Positions 9,487 through 19,560 of a DNA stretch of 64,000 bases are shown here, in pieces. Position 1 is the stretch's first letter. Every line of letters begins with the position of its first letter. This DNA comes from Certhia americana. Taxonomy: Eukaryota; Chordata; Aves; Passeriformes; Certhiidae. Made by a program: the position numbers and the translations under genes. Location of the stretch: the NCBI GenBank assembly GCA_018697195.1, contig JAGMWU010000027.1, forward strand, positions 13,643,075 to 13,707,074, written 5' to 3'. Under the pieces are notes generated by a model. That model was not told where the DNA came from. It saw only the letters and a list, made by a program, of their open reading frames with translations, and made no database searches.

Positions 9487-11404
9487 TGATGCCTTAGGTT
9501 TTAGCTATTATATTTTTTAAACTCTGTGCTGTTTTGGTGAGTAGTTTTAGGTTTCATATTAAGTGCTACTAAGTTCTCTTTGCAGTGTAGATAGACAAAA
9601 CAATTCCTTCTCTAGTTTGATACTAAGGACAACTTTCAGGCCTGTGAGATGTTATATGGTTATTCGTGCATTATAGAAACAAATTATGAGATTTATATAA
9701 ATAAGAATACTGTGCTTAAAATAAAACATGGACATAAGGCAAAGGAACATATAATAATTTCATTATTTTGTTTTGAATCCCTTTGGTGTACTGACTTTTG
9801 ATATTATGTATTTCTTGCCAAATAATTATACCCACTTTTATGTATAAGGAAAGCTGCAAAATTGTGAAAACATGTAAAGGCTTTTTACTGCTGGGGGCTT
9901 TTGCGAACACGTAGAGACTTGTTACTGCTGCTGCCTACTGGCTGGGAGCGTAACCTAGCGACGTGTTCGGGTTTTCCCCAGACCTGATGGGGCTTGTGAC
10001 TGCTGCTCCTGGTTTGTGAGACTACAAAATAGCCTAACATGCCCGGGCTTGTTCAGACTTGTACCTCAGCACAATAAACATGACACAGCACAACGAGAAA
10101 CTGCCTATAAAAGGGGCAGTGACTGAGGGTAAGGTGGACGTGTTGGTAGAGCAGAGACTCGCTGCATGCCCCAGCGCTGGCTTGCTTGTTCCTTATTGTT
10201 AAAAATGAGGAGCTTGACTCAGCCAATATATCAAGCAGTTATTCAATTTATTAGTTAATATGGTAAAATATGAGCAAAACAGCACTGGGTACAGTGGTAG
10301 GAATTTTTCCTCCAACTGCACACCGATTGCTGAGGCCTGCTGGTATTTATACATATATATCCATAGGCTTTCTCAGCAGTTTCTAATTCCAGTTTTTACA
10401 TCACAATTCTATACTTCAGGATGTAAATCAACAATAGTGATAGCTGGTTTCTTTACAATTTCTATACTCCATTGTGATCCATTTCTTCCAGAATGTACTC
10501 TGGGATGTGTATTCCAGATGATGGGGGTCCAGCTTCCAGATATGGGGTCCAGCTTCTATTTTCTAGGACCGGTAATCTATAATACTGATGTCCAGCTTCC
10601 CTTTTCAAAGCCATTAGTCAGCGAGTTTTTGTCCATCTTTCTTTCTCAGGCTGTTTTTTTCACCATTTTGTTAGGAATTTGAGATAGACCTACTTCCTTC
10701 TTTTGTTATACATTCTACAGCTACAGTTTAAAAAATCCTTAATACAAAGCAATATTCTAAAAAAAGAGTTCTTATTACAAAACAGCTTAAGGATTAATTA
10801 CAAGCAGAAAGTTCTTGTCAAGAAGCAACATCTAAAGTTATAATTCACATATTCTTACTACAAAACAACTTAAGATCTATAAGTTAATTGGGAACAAAGG
10901 ATTAGTTCAAAGGCCTTCTTCCATGTTTACTATAACTCATCTTTATAACTGTCCCATGGCTGTGTTCCACACATTTCACAACTAGAATTACACAAATTAT
11001 CTTGATTTACCTGACATGAAACATAACTTTGTATTTCACATTATCAACAAATTAATAAATTGCCTTATTGATTGACCAACCCAATTGTGGTGAGAAATTT
11101 ATAACAAGGCCCAAGAATGAAAACAACGGTGAAGTGAGAAGAAAAAACAAGGAAGATGGAGCTTCATAACCTGAAGCTATGGTTGGACAATTGATTCTAA
11201 TATGCTAATGGACCAGAACTTATAAAAGTGTGAGACCTCATGACCGGGTGTCCATTCTGTGACCATTTTGTGGTTCATCTTGGGTGTGGTCCAGCTGGAC
11301 TCTTGTGCGACCCAGGTGTACCCATTGAGGCCTTTTAATAAATACCTACTTTATCCTTTTGCCCTGTCTAGTCTCTGTTCCAGGTCAGCCTCCAGAAGGC
11401 ATCA
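9487..11404 (+). mobile_element. Solo LTR with perfect terminal inverted repeats, itself interrupted
   Basis: Starts TGATGCCTTAGG and ends AAGGCATCA, so the outer nine bases are exact inverted repeats. GGAG flanks both sides (4-bp duplication, class I-like). The same LTR occurs uninterrupted at 48860-49323. Here it is split at 9643-11106 by another insertion, leaving about 450 bp of LTR sequence. TATA-like ACTTATAAAAG lies at about 11220 and AATAAA at about 11338. Confidence 0.9.
9643..11106. mobile_element. 1.46-kb LTR-like insertion, third nesting level
   Basis: Starts TGTGAGATG, ends TTTATAACA, and is flanked by a perfect AGGCC duplication (5 bp, as for ERVL). The left third carries a plus-strand promoter (CCTATAAAAGGGGC at about 10107). 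From 10197 on, signals run on the minus strand: a TATA-like string at about 10345 and AATAAA at about 10250 read antisense. It may be one long LTR or a fusion of two LTRs facing each other. Confidence 0.7.
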
Positions 11405-11545
11405 GGAGGACATTAGTGGACAGTCTAAAATTGATAAAAGCCGCAAGAAACACAAAAGCGGCAGCTAAAACGCCTGTGCCAGTAGCTCAAGATGGCATAA
11501 GCCTGCGAAAAAAAAACAAGATGGCGGACACTACATGGCTTTGAG
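11405..11545 (+). pseudogene. gag: gag matrix remnant of provirus E, continued
   Basis: Continues the matrix frame after the LTR: RTLVDSLKLIKAARNTKAAA, then a lysine-rich end and a stop at about 11542. The basic, alanine-rich composition fits the end of a class II matrix domain. Confidence 0.55.
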
Positions 11546-12330
11546 TCACTCACCCAAGATGGCAGTTGCCATGTGGCATGGGAGCTGCCCGCTCAAGATG
11601 GTGGAGCTCGCGCTCAGTGGGTGGAGCCTGCCGAGACATCCCGGAATGGTGGGGCGCGGGGAGAAGCCCGCGGGGAAAGAGGTGGCGCATCGGACGTGCG
11701 GGGGGAGCAGCTAGAAGGGGAGTGGCCATTGTTCGGGCTCTCCAGTCACGCAGTGCCGGTGGGCCATGCTATTGGGGCTGGGCTCCCCCCACCGCTTGCG
11801 CTAGGTGCATTTGCACAGCCCGCACGGCAGCCACCCCCCTAGGAGTGCCAGAAGCTCCTGCAGCGTCTGCGCGCTGTCCAGGGTCGCTCCCGCTGTGCCT
11901 ACAGGACCCATTTGCCACTTCTTCCATGCCCCGTGTTGCTATGGAAGCGCTCAGCCCACCTCCACCTTCAGCTGATTGGTTCAGTCCTGGAGCTCGGCCT
12001 TTGGTTGACACGCTCACTTGCAGCAGCACCACGCCTCCTGGAGATCCCGGAACAGCGTCGGAACCCAAAAGTCAGGCAGTTCCCAAACCCGGAAGTGCCG
12101 GCAGCGCGCTCCCGGACCCTGCTGCCGCCGCTGCCACCGCAGCCTAACCACGCCTGCAGCCGAGGCTTGAACAGCCTAAGAAACCCATATTGCTGATGGA
12201 TATGCGAGACCCCCACAGAGGGAACCCGAGTCACCGCCCTACCACTAACCCCCAAAAGGAAGCCTTCGCCGCACTGCCAGTACCAGCTCCATCACCACTC
12301 CTATCGGATACCATCCCAGCACATGCTAAA
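11546..12330 (+). pseudogene. gag: GC-rich gag section of provirus E
   Basis: A CpG-rich segment (most of 11566-12160) that is open in several frames, rich in proline, alanine and arginine. It lies where the variable middle of gag is expected; provirus F has a similar proline-rich, GC-rich section at the same place. No capsid or zinc knuckle is seen, and at about 12340 the sequence jumps to RT thumb, so an internal deletion has removed the rest of gag, protease and RT palm. Confidence 0.45.
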
Positions 12331-12348
12331 TTAAGAATATGAGCCCTG

Positions 12349-13083
12349 ATGAAAATTGCAAATATGTCTACTCCAACCTACAGGTACTCAAGCTTAAAAC
12401 TAGACCCCAAAGAATTATATGCACAGAAACTTTCATATATATATGCACCAAAACTTTTGAGTATCATAAACCGGGTAAGACCCTATTTAGAGTTAACCAC
12501 TCCACAGTTATCAGCCCTGTTCAATATTCTTGAAGGTGACCCTGAGTTAACCTCTCGGAGAAAATTAATTCCAAAGGCAAAAACTGTTCTAGAAACAGTA
12601 GAGCAAGCCATAATAGACAAACAAGTTTACCGGGTATGTCCTGAAGTTTGTATTATTGTTAATTTGCAATCTACAGGAATTACTGGTCAATGGAACACAT
12701 AGTGGTCTAACCCACTTCACATTTTAAAATGGATCTTTTTGCCCCACCAACCTAAAAAGACAGCATCTGCTATTTTTAGACTAATTGCACAGTTAATTAT
12801 CAAATGCCATCTAAGGTATGTGCAGTTAAATGGTAGAGATCCTTTAAAAATTGTTATACCAGTACAAGAATGTTTTGAATGGTGCTTTGCAAATAACATA
12901 CCACTACAAATTGCTTTGCATAACTATACAGGGCAAGTTGCCTATCACTTACCCAGCCACAAATTGTTACAATTAAGCAGGACCACTGTGCTATCACTGA
13001 AACCACAGAACAAACCACAGCTGTGCCAAGAACCACCATACTGGAAAGGTATGCCGCCCACAGCATTTGGCTTTGCACAATAA
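12349..13083 (+). pseudogene. pol: pol remnant of provirus E: RT thumb to RNase H
   Basis: Two overlapping open pieces correspond to the RT thumb and connection of provirus F. RVRPYLELTTPQLSALFNIL matches the WVRPWLGLTNEDLDPLFNLL block, and a later piece with AYHLPSHKLL matches the start of the RNase H region. Stops and frame changes occur at about 12700. Catalytic residues of RT are not included. Confidence 0.8.
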
Positions 13084-13889
13084 TAACCTTTGGAGAGTCT
13101 GGTGTTTAATTCTGCTAACTAATTTTAATTTACCCACTTAAGAATAATCTAAAGGCTTTTAAAGGTGCCTTTTCAATGTCTAGCACAAACAGGGATCCAG
13201 CCATATTATTTGATGTTACTTGTGTACATTCCTTTGATTATTTGTAAGTTGTTTATGTTAGGGAATGTTTTCAGTACATATTAATAAAGGTTTGTTTTAA
13301 AATATGTTAGGGAAAACCCTCCCAACCAAGGTCCTTGCTAGGAAAAGAAGCACCCCAGCTATAGCAGACCCTGGGAGATAGTAAGCACTTAAGCAGTTGC
13401 AAGTATTTTTGTTCAGTGGTGTTTGTTGTTTATTAGATGTATTGCTTTATTGTTTATAATGAGGAAGGTGTATGTTGTGCTAAACACCCTTCTGAATTTA
13501 ACAGAATTAATTATGTTCCTATTATAGTTATAACTGAAAACAGAGGTGAGTACTGATATCCTGTTCAGCTACCACAGCAAACAAAGCTTATTTGCCTTAA
13601 TATAAAACACATCTAATTAGTATTATACAGTGAGATGACAAATTGTGATTGACTAGTGCTCACCAGGTCAAGGCCTTCATGAGCACTGAAACCTTTTAAG
13701 TAATCCTGTTTAAAAAATTGTTATACTCCAGCCTGACAGCCAACATTCATAAACTTAAGGCTTCTTAAAGAATTGTCCAAGATACCATAATCCACTGAAT
13801 TTTTATCAGTGACATTGATTAACAAAATTTTACTCTGTATTAATCTCAGCAGTACAACCTATATACAAAATTGTAGGCTGCTATCACCA
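13084..13889 (+). other. Unassigned AT-rich internal stretch of provirus E
   Basis: About 800 bases between RNase H and integrase remnants where the integrase zinc domain and first core half should be. Homology is no longer visible to me. Two small AATAAA-like strings occur near 13283. It is either heavily decayed pol or an unrecognised insertion. Confidence 0.35.
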
Positions 13890-14235
13890 ACTCACCACAA
13901 CCAAACATGCTGACACAAGTAAAGCATGCCTTTGAAAAACAGAGAGGGGGGGATGTGTGTGATGAGACCCCCACAGAGTAGGATGGCCAAAGCCCTGTAC
14001 ACTTTAAACAGTCTAACAATATTGCAAAACTCCCAAAACCCTATCATCTTAAATAATTTTTTGTCATTGCAGCCCTCTAGTGACATCCAGTTACCTAAAC
14101 CTAAGGTATTGGTACAGGACCTTGTCACTTGGGGGCACAGATATGCATATATTTCCACAGATGCCAGTATTCAATGGATAACAACCCTTTGCACCAGCTG
14201 GATAGAAATCTATGGAATGACAACTCACCTGTGAT
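13890..14235 (+). pseudogene. pol: pol remnant of provirus E: integrase C-terminal part
   Basis: Open frame with AKALYTLNSL, PKVLVQDLVTWGHRY and ASIQWI. These match the KAMFTINFL, PPVLIRD, VTWGRGY and RWIPQ blocks of the provirus F integrase tail. One frame change lies before 13926. The catalytic core is absent. Confidence 0.8.
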
Positions 14236-14554
14236 GTCACCTGGACCTCAAGAGTAAGACACTTTAAAGACATTACTAGTAAAAGGAAATGCTACCTCTG
14301 AAAGTTTTAAATGTTACCTCTGATAGTTTTTAAGTTTGTTTGTAATGTTCAAGTTGTAAGTTAAACATTTTAAGTAATTAGCCTGCAGCATGCCACCCAG
14401 TAACATTGTGCCTTTGATAGATCCTGGACATGATCATAAAAATTTTGATGGGACACACCAATAGCTAGAAATTATTCTCCTTGAAATGTGTTTGTTGTCC
14501 TTCCTACAAGGGGCCCCATGGAGAGATAATAAACACGGCTTTTATATTTTATAA
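14236..14554 (+). other. 3-prime untranslated region of provirus E
   Basis: No frame. The last part (GGGGCCCCATGGA ... GATAATAAACACGGC) resembles the end of provirus C before its PPT, suggesting the two are related families. Confidence 0.5.
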
Positions 14555-14571
14555 AACAGAAAAGGGGAAAT
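14555..14571 (+). promoter_or_regulatory. Polypurine tract of provirus E
   Basis: ACAGAAAAGGGGAAAT directly precedes the 3-prime LTR. Confidence 0.85.
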
Positions 14572-14823
14572 TATGACGGCAAAACAGTTGGTCTGTGAAG
14601 CCTGAAAGAAGGAGGGGTTTGGCTATAGAGAGCCAATCCCTGATGAGAATGTAAGCAGGCAGCGATTGGTCAGTGAGCTGGGTGGTAACCAATTATAGCG
14701 AATCAGGTTCAAACACAGAGTCTTTTGAATAAGGTATATAAAAGCTGTGTAAGCCATTAAACACTCTCTGCTGCACGAACCTCGGAGTGTCCTGTTGTTT
14801 CTCCATCTCCCCCAATTGCAACA
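14572..14823 (+). repeat. 3-prime LTR of provirus E (252 bp)
   Basis: Starts TATGACGGCAAAACAG and ends CCAATTGCAACA. A TATA box (GGTATATAAAAGC) lies at about 14733. It is followed by GGAGAT, the right copy of the target duplication, after which the protease of provirus B resumes in sense orientation. Confidence 0.9.
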
Positions 14824-16056
14824 GGAGATGTCTTACTAGTTCCTGGAGCAGGTTGCAATTTATTGGGGAGAGACTTGCAGATACAATTAGGAATAGGGGT
14901 TATGCCTGAAGAAGGGAAAATGGTAGCCAAAGTGCTAAAACTCCGCCAAGAAGATGAGGAAAGGATTAAGTGGGAAGTTTGGGCTGAGGAAGGAAATAGG
15001 GGAGGATTGAATATTGACCCCATAAGGGTAATGACTGAGAGAGAAGAATGTCCCATATGTGTGTGTCAGTACCCTATATCATTAGAAGGAAGAGAAGGCT
15101 TAAAGCCAGCAATAGAAGAATTGATAAAGGATGGGACACTGGAACCTTGTATGTCTCCTCATAATACCCCTATTCTCCCAATAAAAAAGCACAATGGAAT
15201 TTACAGATTAATTCAAGATTTAAGGGAAGTTAACAAAACAACCCGGACTCGGTACCCAGCGGTACCTAATCCCTATACCCTTTTAAGTAAAGTCCCGCCT
15301 CAGCATCAGTGGTTTAGTGTTGTGGATCTTAAAGATGCACTTTGGGCTTGTCCATTAGCAGAAGATAGTCAAAATATTTTTGCTTTTAAATGGGAGGATC
15401 CAGGTACTGGGCAAAAACAGCAATTAAGATGGACAAAACTGCCACAGGAGTTTACTGAATCTCTGAATTTATTTGGACAGACTTTAGAGGAAATATTACA
15501 GACCTTCCCTGCTTCTCCTGGAGTACAGATTCCCAATATGTTGATGACCTTTTATTATCGGGAGAAATTGAGGTTGAAGTTCGGAAGGCAACTATAAAAT
15601 TTTTGAGTTTTCTGGGGGAGAAAGGATTGAGGGGATCAAAAGGAAAACTACAATTTCTGGAGTTAGAGATGAAGTACCTTGGTCACTTGATCAGCAAAGG
15701 TAGCCAAAAATTAAATCCTGAAAGGATTGTTGTGATTTTATCTCTTCCCCCTCCTTCTTCAAAGAAGGACGTTAGAAAACTGCTTGAGTTATTGGGGTAT
15801 TGCAGGCTGTGGATTGAAGGACATACTCGGGCAGTGTATGAAAATATATGAAAAATTGACAGAGGAAGACAAGGTAAAGTGGACTAGAGAAGTTGACAAT
15901 AAATTAGAGGAATTAAAGTTTAAACTCACCTCAGTACTAGCTTTGAGTTTACCCTCATTAGAAAAGCCCTTTTATCTCAATGTGAATGTGGAAGATGGAG
16001 TAGCTCGTGGAGTTTTAATTCAGGAATGGTGAGGAGTGAAAAGACCAGTAGCCTAT
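14824..16056 (+). pseudogene. pol: pol remnant of provirus B: end of protease and reverse transcriptase
   Basis: A class I pol. The protease end (PGAGCNLLGRDLQIQLG) runs into RT. The fingers have PILPIKKHNGIYRLIQDLR and the palm has VVDLKDALWACPL. The YVDD catalytic box is encoded at 15537-15548 but sits one frame off the upstream reading. Thumb and connection follow (MKYLGHLISKG, later KPFYLNVNVEDG). The TPQ-like LPQEF region is kept. There are frame changes near 15530, 15600 and 15840 and a stop at about 16030. Sequence ends at GVKRPVAYC where provirus C begins; RNase H is missing. Confidence 0.88.
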
Positions 16057-16319
16057 TGTAGGCACACAGTTTGTGGTGATTGGGAATGGGGCTGCGGCCA
16101 AGCCTCATCCCTAATGGGCTACAGCTGAGTAAGACAGGTGACGACTGTTAAAGGTAAAGAGACCTGGAATGCTGAGGGGTATGAATCAATCACAGAAAGG
16201 TGAAGAGGGTCACACAGGTGTAATGCATGTAGGATGAATGGTATAAAAGGTTGTTCAGAAGAACAAGAAATTAGTGGTGTTTGGAACCATTCAAGAGGTT
16301 AGTTGTATGTTCTCCTTCA
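16057..16319 (+). repeat. 5-prime LTR of provirus C (263 bp)
   Basis: Starts TGTAGGCACACAGTTTG and ends GTTCTCCTTCA. It is nearly collinear with 25090-25362. TATA box GGTATAAAAGG lies at about 16240. Confidence 0.9.
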
Positions 16320-16321
16320 TC

Positions 16322-16339
16322 TGGTGACCCTGATGTGAT
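16322..16339 (+). promoter_or_regulatory. Primer-binding site of provirus C, tRNA-Trp type
   Basis: TGGTGACCCTGATGTGAT lies two bases after the LTR and differs by two bases from the tryptophan-tRNA site of avian alpharetroviruses. Confidence 0.85.
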
Positions 16340-16829
16340 GAGAAGACAGGATGTGGGAATGAAGCTAGGCAGAGAAAAGTCTGTAGAACAAGATGCTGAT
16401 ATGATGAAGACCAGAGCCAGGCAGAGAGAGAACCTGAAGAACAAAGCCAGAGAGTGTAAGAAAGGAGACAGGCAGAGAAAAGTCTCTAGAATAAAGCAGG
16501 CAGACCAAGGACCTGAAGAACAAAGCAGGTGAACCAAGAGCTTGCATTATCAGATGACTTCTAGATAAATACACCACCCCCAGGTGAGTGGCTGGAAGCT
16601 TAGGAATGGAGGTTTAAATACTGGTAGAAGCAGAGTCCATACTGGACTGCTGCGCATATTACAAAGAAAAGGTATTAAATGTGAGGAGTGGGCACTACAT
16701 ATTTTGCTTGTTTGGTGTGGAGGAAATGGTGTGAGAATGAATGTACAGACTGCCTTCTTTGGAAGCAGGGCACACGCTGCGGGACACACTCACACTGGGG
16801 GACAAGATAGCCGCAGGGTTGTTTAACAT
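16340..16829 (+). pseudogene. gag: Leader and matrix-like gag fragment of provirus C
   Basis: A purine-rich leader with GACAGGCAGAGAAAAGTCT-type repeats (16340-16560) is followed by a frame with LLRILQRKGIKCEEWALHIL, which resembles the matrix start of provirus E (LILSKRGLEHDEEAL). A later LWKQG piece may match IWEQV of E. The frame passes a stop at about 16809 and then enters the coiled-coil sequence in the same register. The gag assignment rests on a short similarity and is moderate. Confidence 0.5.
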
Positions 16830-17198
16830 TAGGCAAACAAGAGTATCTCCTGAAAGAAAGGGAGGAGTCTTTAGCAGAAATAAATAAACAGGTGAATTTT
16901 TTTCAAGACAAGATGAATAACTAGTCAAGAAAAGCTGCAGGCTGAAGGCAAAAATGTAGCAAGATCACCTCATCAAAAGCTTAATGTCACAGGTCAATCA
17001 GCAGAAGGATTTAATTTCTAGTCTAAGCCAGCAAATGAAAGAAAAAGACTTGTCTGTTACTCAGGTCATGGAGTTATTGTCTAATGAAGTGCTGAATTTT
17101 TCTGAAAAGAGGAGTACATTAATTGTCAAACTGCAAGACCTTGAAGCTGTTCATAATAGTTCAGTGGCAGAGCTAAACTGAGTATTGCAGGAACTTGG
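16830..17198 (+). pseudogene. Captured coiled-coil (giantin-like) fragment 1
   Basis: Reads as heptad-rich helix: LGKQEYLLKEREESLAEI, then from 16984 a 65-residue frame with SSLSQQMKEKDLSVTQVMEL. It is rich in Glu, Lys, Gln and Leu with no retroviral domain. Two stops near 16920-16960 disrupt it. It ends at the LTR inserted at 17199 and resumes at 17811. It is part of one long tropomyosin-like or golgin-like coiled coil. The giantin assignment comes from fragment 4. Sense orientation and lack of introns suggest a captured cDNA or a piece of one very long exon. Confidence 0.6.
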
Positions 17199-17810
17199 TG
17201 TCCTGGGGTGACGTTGTGAGGTTTGTATCCCCAATCGTCTGTTCTGTTTAGGCTGGATATGTTCTTCAAGACTGGCTCAGGGAAGTTTTGTTTTGGTTTT
17301 ATCAGCTTGCTGATAATAGTCAAAGGGACACAGACATATAGTGCTGCTTTTGCAGCTGCTTTTGCTTGCTGGCTTTGCTTGCTTGCTCTTGCCTCTGCTT
17401 TTAGCTCTTTAGTTAGTTTAGCTAGACAGTCTGAGTTTCCTCCGGACTGTTTTTCTTTCCCTCTCTTCTTTTATGGAATCATTCAAGCCTGTTCTGGACT
17501 GGGACCTGGGAAACACCGAGAGTCTGCACTCTGTGGCCTGCAGCAGCCTGCCCAGCGCCGGAGAGACTGACAACAGAGTGACCACTCCCCAGAGAGAAAC
17601 TTTCTGAATTTGTTATCTCGTCAGAACAGTGATCCAGTATTGTTCATCTTGTGTGTTGGGGGGTGCTCTGTCTGTTAAATAAACAGGTTCTTTCCACTTC
17701 TCTTTGAGGAGTCTTTCCCAAACCGGTTGAGGGGGGAGGGGCCACGGGGGTTTGCTCTCTGAAGGGGCCTCTTTGGGAGTTTCTCCCCAAACTTGCCCTA
17801 AACCAGGACA
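17199..17810 (+). mobile_element. Solo LTR, TGTCCTGG...CCAGGACA type (612 bp)
   Basis: Outer eight bases are exact inverted repeats (TGTCCTGG and CCAGGACA). CTTGG stands on the left and CTTTGG on the right, a 5-bp duplication with one extra T. AATAAA is at about 17676. The CTAAACCAGGACA end is shared with the LTR at 26825-27282 and the remnant ending at 63358. It interrupts the captured coiled-coil sequence. Confidence 0.88.
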
Positions 17811-18866
17811 CTTTGGTATTGTAAGAAAGAACTGGAACATAACCAGGTTATGTAAAGCAGTAGAGAAGCTGAGTTTCAAGATTTAATGAATGAAAAAGAG
17901 GAGATGAAGTGCAATCTTGGAAAAATGGGCAAGGAAAAAGAGAATTGAAAAAAGAAGCTACAAGTGGCATTCATAGTCAAAAGTGATCTAATGCAAAAAG
18001 TTGGGAAATTAGAAAAGAGTGGACAGGAAGAAATAGAAAAAGAGCAGAAAAAAGCAGAGGGAGCTGTTGAAGCAAGTTAGTGAGTTAACAGACAAACTGA
18101 AACTAATTGAAGGACAAAGTAATGCTTTTGAGTCTCATCTTGGAAATTTGAAACAACTTGTAGAAAAAGATGGCAAAATAAATGATCTGACCAAAATCTT
18201 ATCTTCAAGAGCATCATATTTAGAGGAACTTCAGCACAATATTGCAGAAGTGAATGATGTCATAGCTGAAAACCAAAATGTTTGTCAGCAGAACCTAAAA
18301 TCTTTAGGAGAGAAGGAATGTATGCTTGCTCATCTGCGATCTGTTCTGGATAAAAGAGCAAGGGCATATCACGAGAAATGTTCTCAGTTGATCTCAACTC
18401 TTCAAGAGGTCAAGTCTGAACTTGGAAAGTTGTTGAAGAAAAAATTCCAGTTTAGAAGAGCCTAGTTCAAATGCAGGAGGCAGAAATGAGTGTCTGAATC
18501 CCAGCAATGATGTTAATGCCATAAATCAATTACAAAAAGAAAAAGCACCTTTACAGATGGAGTTTTTCGTCATGAAAGAAGATATGAAAAAATTCAAGCA
18601 AGAAAGTGAAGAGCACATAAAACTGGCAACAGATTTTGATGAACAAAAAACCCACCTTGAGCAACTGAAGCAAGAACATAAAACAAGAACCAAGATTCAG
18701 GTTGCATTCTTAGACAAGTTAGAAAACATGATCACCTCAGTACCAAGTGAAGACACCTAGCTAAAAGAACTAAGAAGTGATTATGCAAAACAGGAGGAAA
18801 CAGAGATGTTAAGGAAAGAGCTGAGAAAAATATTGGTCAAATTCAGTGATGATAAAGAAGGAACAA
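17811..18866 (+). pseudogene. Captured coiled-coil (giantin-like) fragment 2
   Basis: Longest continuous part of the captured sequence. After about 250 bases with stops, a 132-residue frame (18067-18465) reads VSELTDKLKLIEG ... ILSSRASYLEELQ ... LRSVLDKRARAYHEK. A 67-residue frame follows (18557-18760, KKFKQESEEHIKLATDFDEQ). Heptads of Leu, Glu and Lys dominate. There is no signal peptide, membrane segment or viral motif. It has no splice-like breaks. Provirus D is inserted at its right edge with a 6-bp duplication. D plus one duplication copy is a multiple of three, so the frame continues at 23283. Probably part of a long Golgi or centrosomal coiled-coil protein; identity is not proven by this fragment alone. 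Confidence 0.65.
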
Positions 18867-19325
18867 TGAAGCATCCGATTCTAGCCCAGATGAGATAACC
18901 AGCGCTTCATCTCAGGTCACCCACCTTTGGCGTCTTTGTGAGAGAGACACTCTGATTCGCTCATCCAGAAACAGAACTTTTTAATACCGGGAAAATAACA
19001 AACTATAAGCCGTAGACGGTACAAGGGAACAGACCGAAAAAGAGCGTGAAAGTCCAGGGTAACAGCATTCTTAAGCACAAACACTGGGGAGGGGTTTAGG
19101 GAGGAGAAAGTGGGGATAGTCCAATGGGGGAAGGCAATTAGGAATATGGAAAATACTGCAGCAAAATACAACCAGTAACAACAACGAGAGCTGAGAACTT
19201 TTTGGAAATGATTTCCATAAACCAAATGAGGTAATTGGGGGTGGGTACCAGCTCACCCTGATTGAGAGCTGACCCATAGTTTGGAGTTAAGATTTCCACC
19301 CCTATCTGCAGGGCAGACCACTACA
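18867..19325 (-). repeat. 3-prime LTR of provirus D (459 bp)
   Basis: On the plus strand it begins TGAAGCATCCG and ends CCACTACA, so the LTR reads TGTAGTGG...GCTTCA. It matches the copy at 22824-23282 with few differences. Confidence 0.92.
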
Positions 19326-19345
19326 TCTCCCCCTATTTTTCTATC
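19326..19345 (-). promoter_or_regulatory. Polypurine tract of provirus D
   Basis: TCTCCCCCTATTTTTC on the plus strand is a purine run (AAAAATAGGGGGAGA) immediately upstream of the LTR in element orientation. Confidence 0.8.
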
Positions 19346-19560
19346 TAAGACAGAAAGGTAAACTGTTTTTTTAAAGGTTTTGAACATAAACTTGAATAAA
19401 CAAAAACAAACAACTATTAATACAAGCACAAATAAGATCAACAGTCCAGTTTTTATGATGCTTCCTGTTGATCTTCTGATGCTACTGGAGATTTTTTCTT
19501 CAGGTGCTCTTCTGGTTCTGTTGCAAGTGTTGATTTTCTTCTCTTCTGTACTGCTGGATA
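19346..19560 (-). pseudogene. Hydrophobic C-terminal tail, possibly envelope transmembrane protein
   Basis: The minus-strand frame shows a basic, serine-rich stretch (SSIRRSTGSII), a strongly hydrophobic segment (LLILFVLVLIVVCFCLF) and a lysine-rich tail (KTFKKT). The frame runs into the PPT and LTR, as the end of env often does. A membrane-anchored C-terminus of Env is the simplest reading. No surface domain, fusion peptide or CX6C motif is seen, so an unrelated membrane protein cannot be excluded. Confidence 0.4.

Larger units (their letters stand above)
8625..14823 (+). mobile_element. Provirus E: class II ERV with tRNA-Trp-type PBS
   Basis: A complete two-LTR insertion of 6.2 kb in the protease of provirus B. 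GAAGAT before and GGAGAT after form a 6-bp duplication with one mutation, typical of class II ERVs. Inside, in order, are LTR, PBS, matrix part of gag (itself interrupted by an LTR), a GC-rich gag section, RT thumb to RNase H, an unassigned stretch, integrase C-terminus, PPT and LTR. The RT palm, the protease and most of integrase are missing. No env is seen. Confidence 0.9.

Noticed and set aside
11769..12255. Several overlapping frames in the GC-rich block
   Set aside because: CpG-rich DNA lacks stops in many frames; none has a recognisable domain. Only the sense gag reading fits the context.
19253..19325. Extension of the membrane-tail frame into the LTR of provirus D
   Set aside because: The continuation after the PPT is LTR sequence, so only the part before 19326 was annotated as possible envelope tail.
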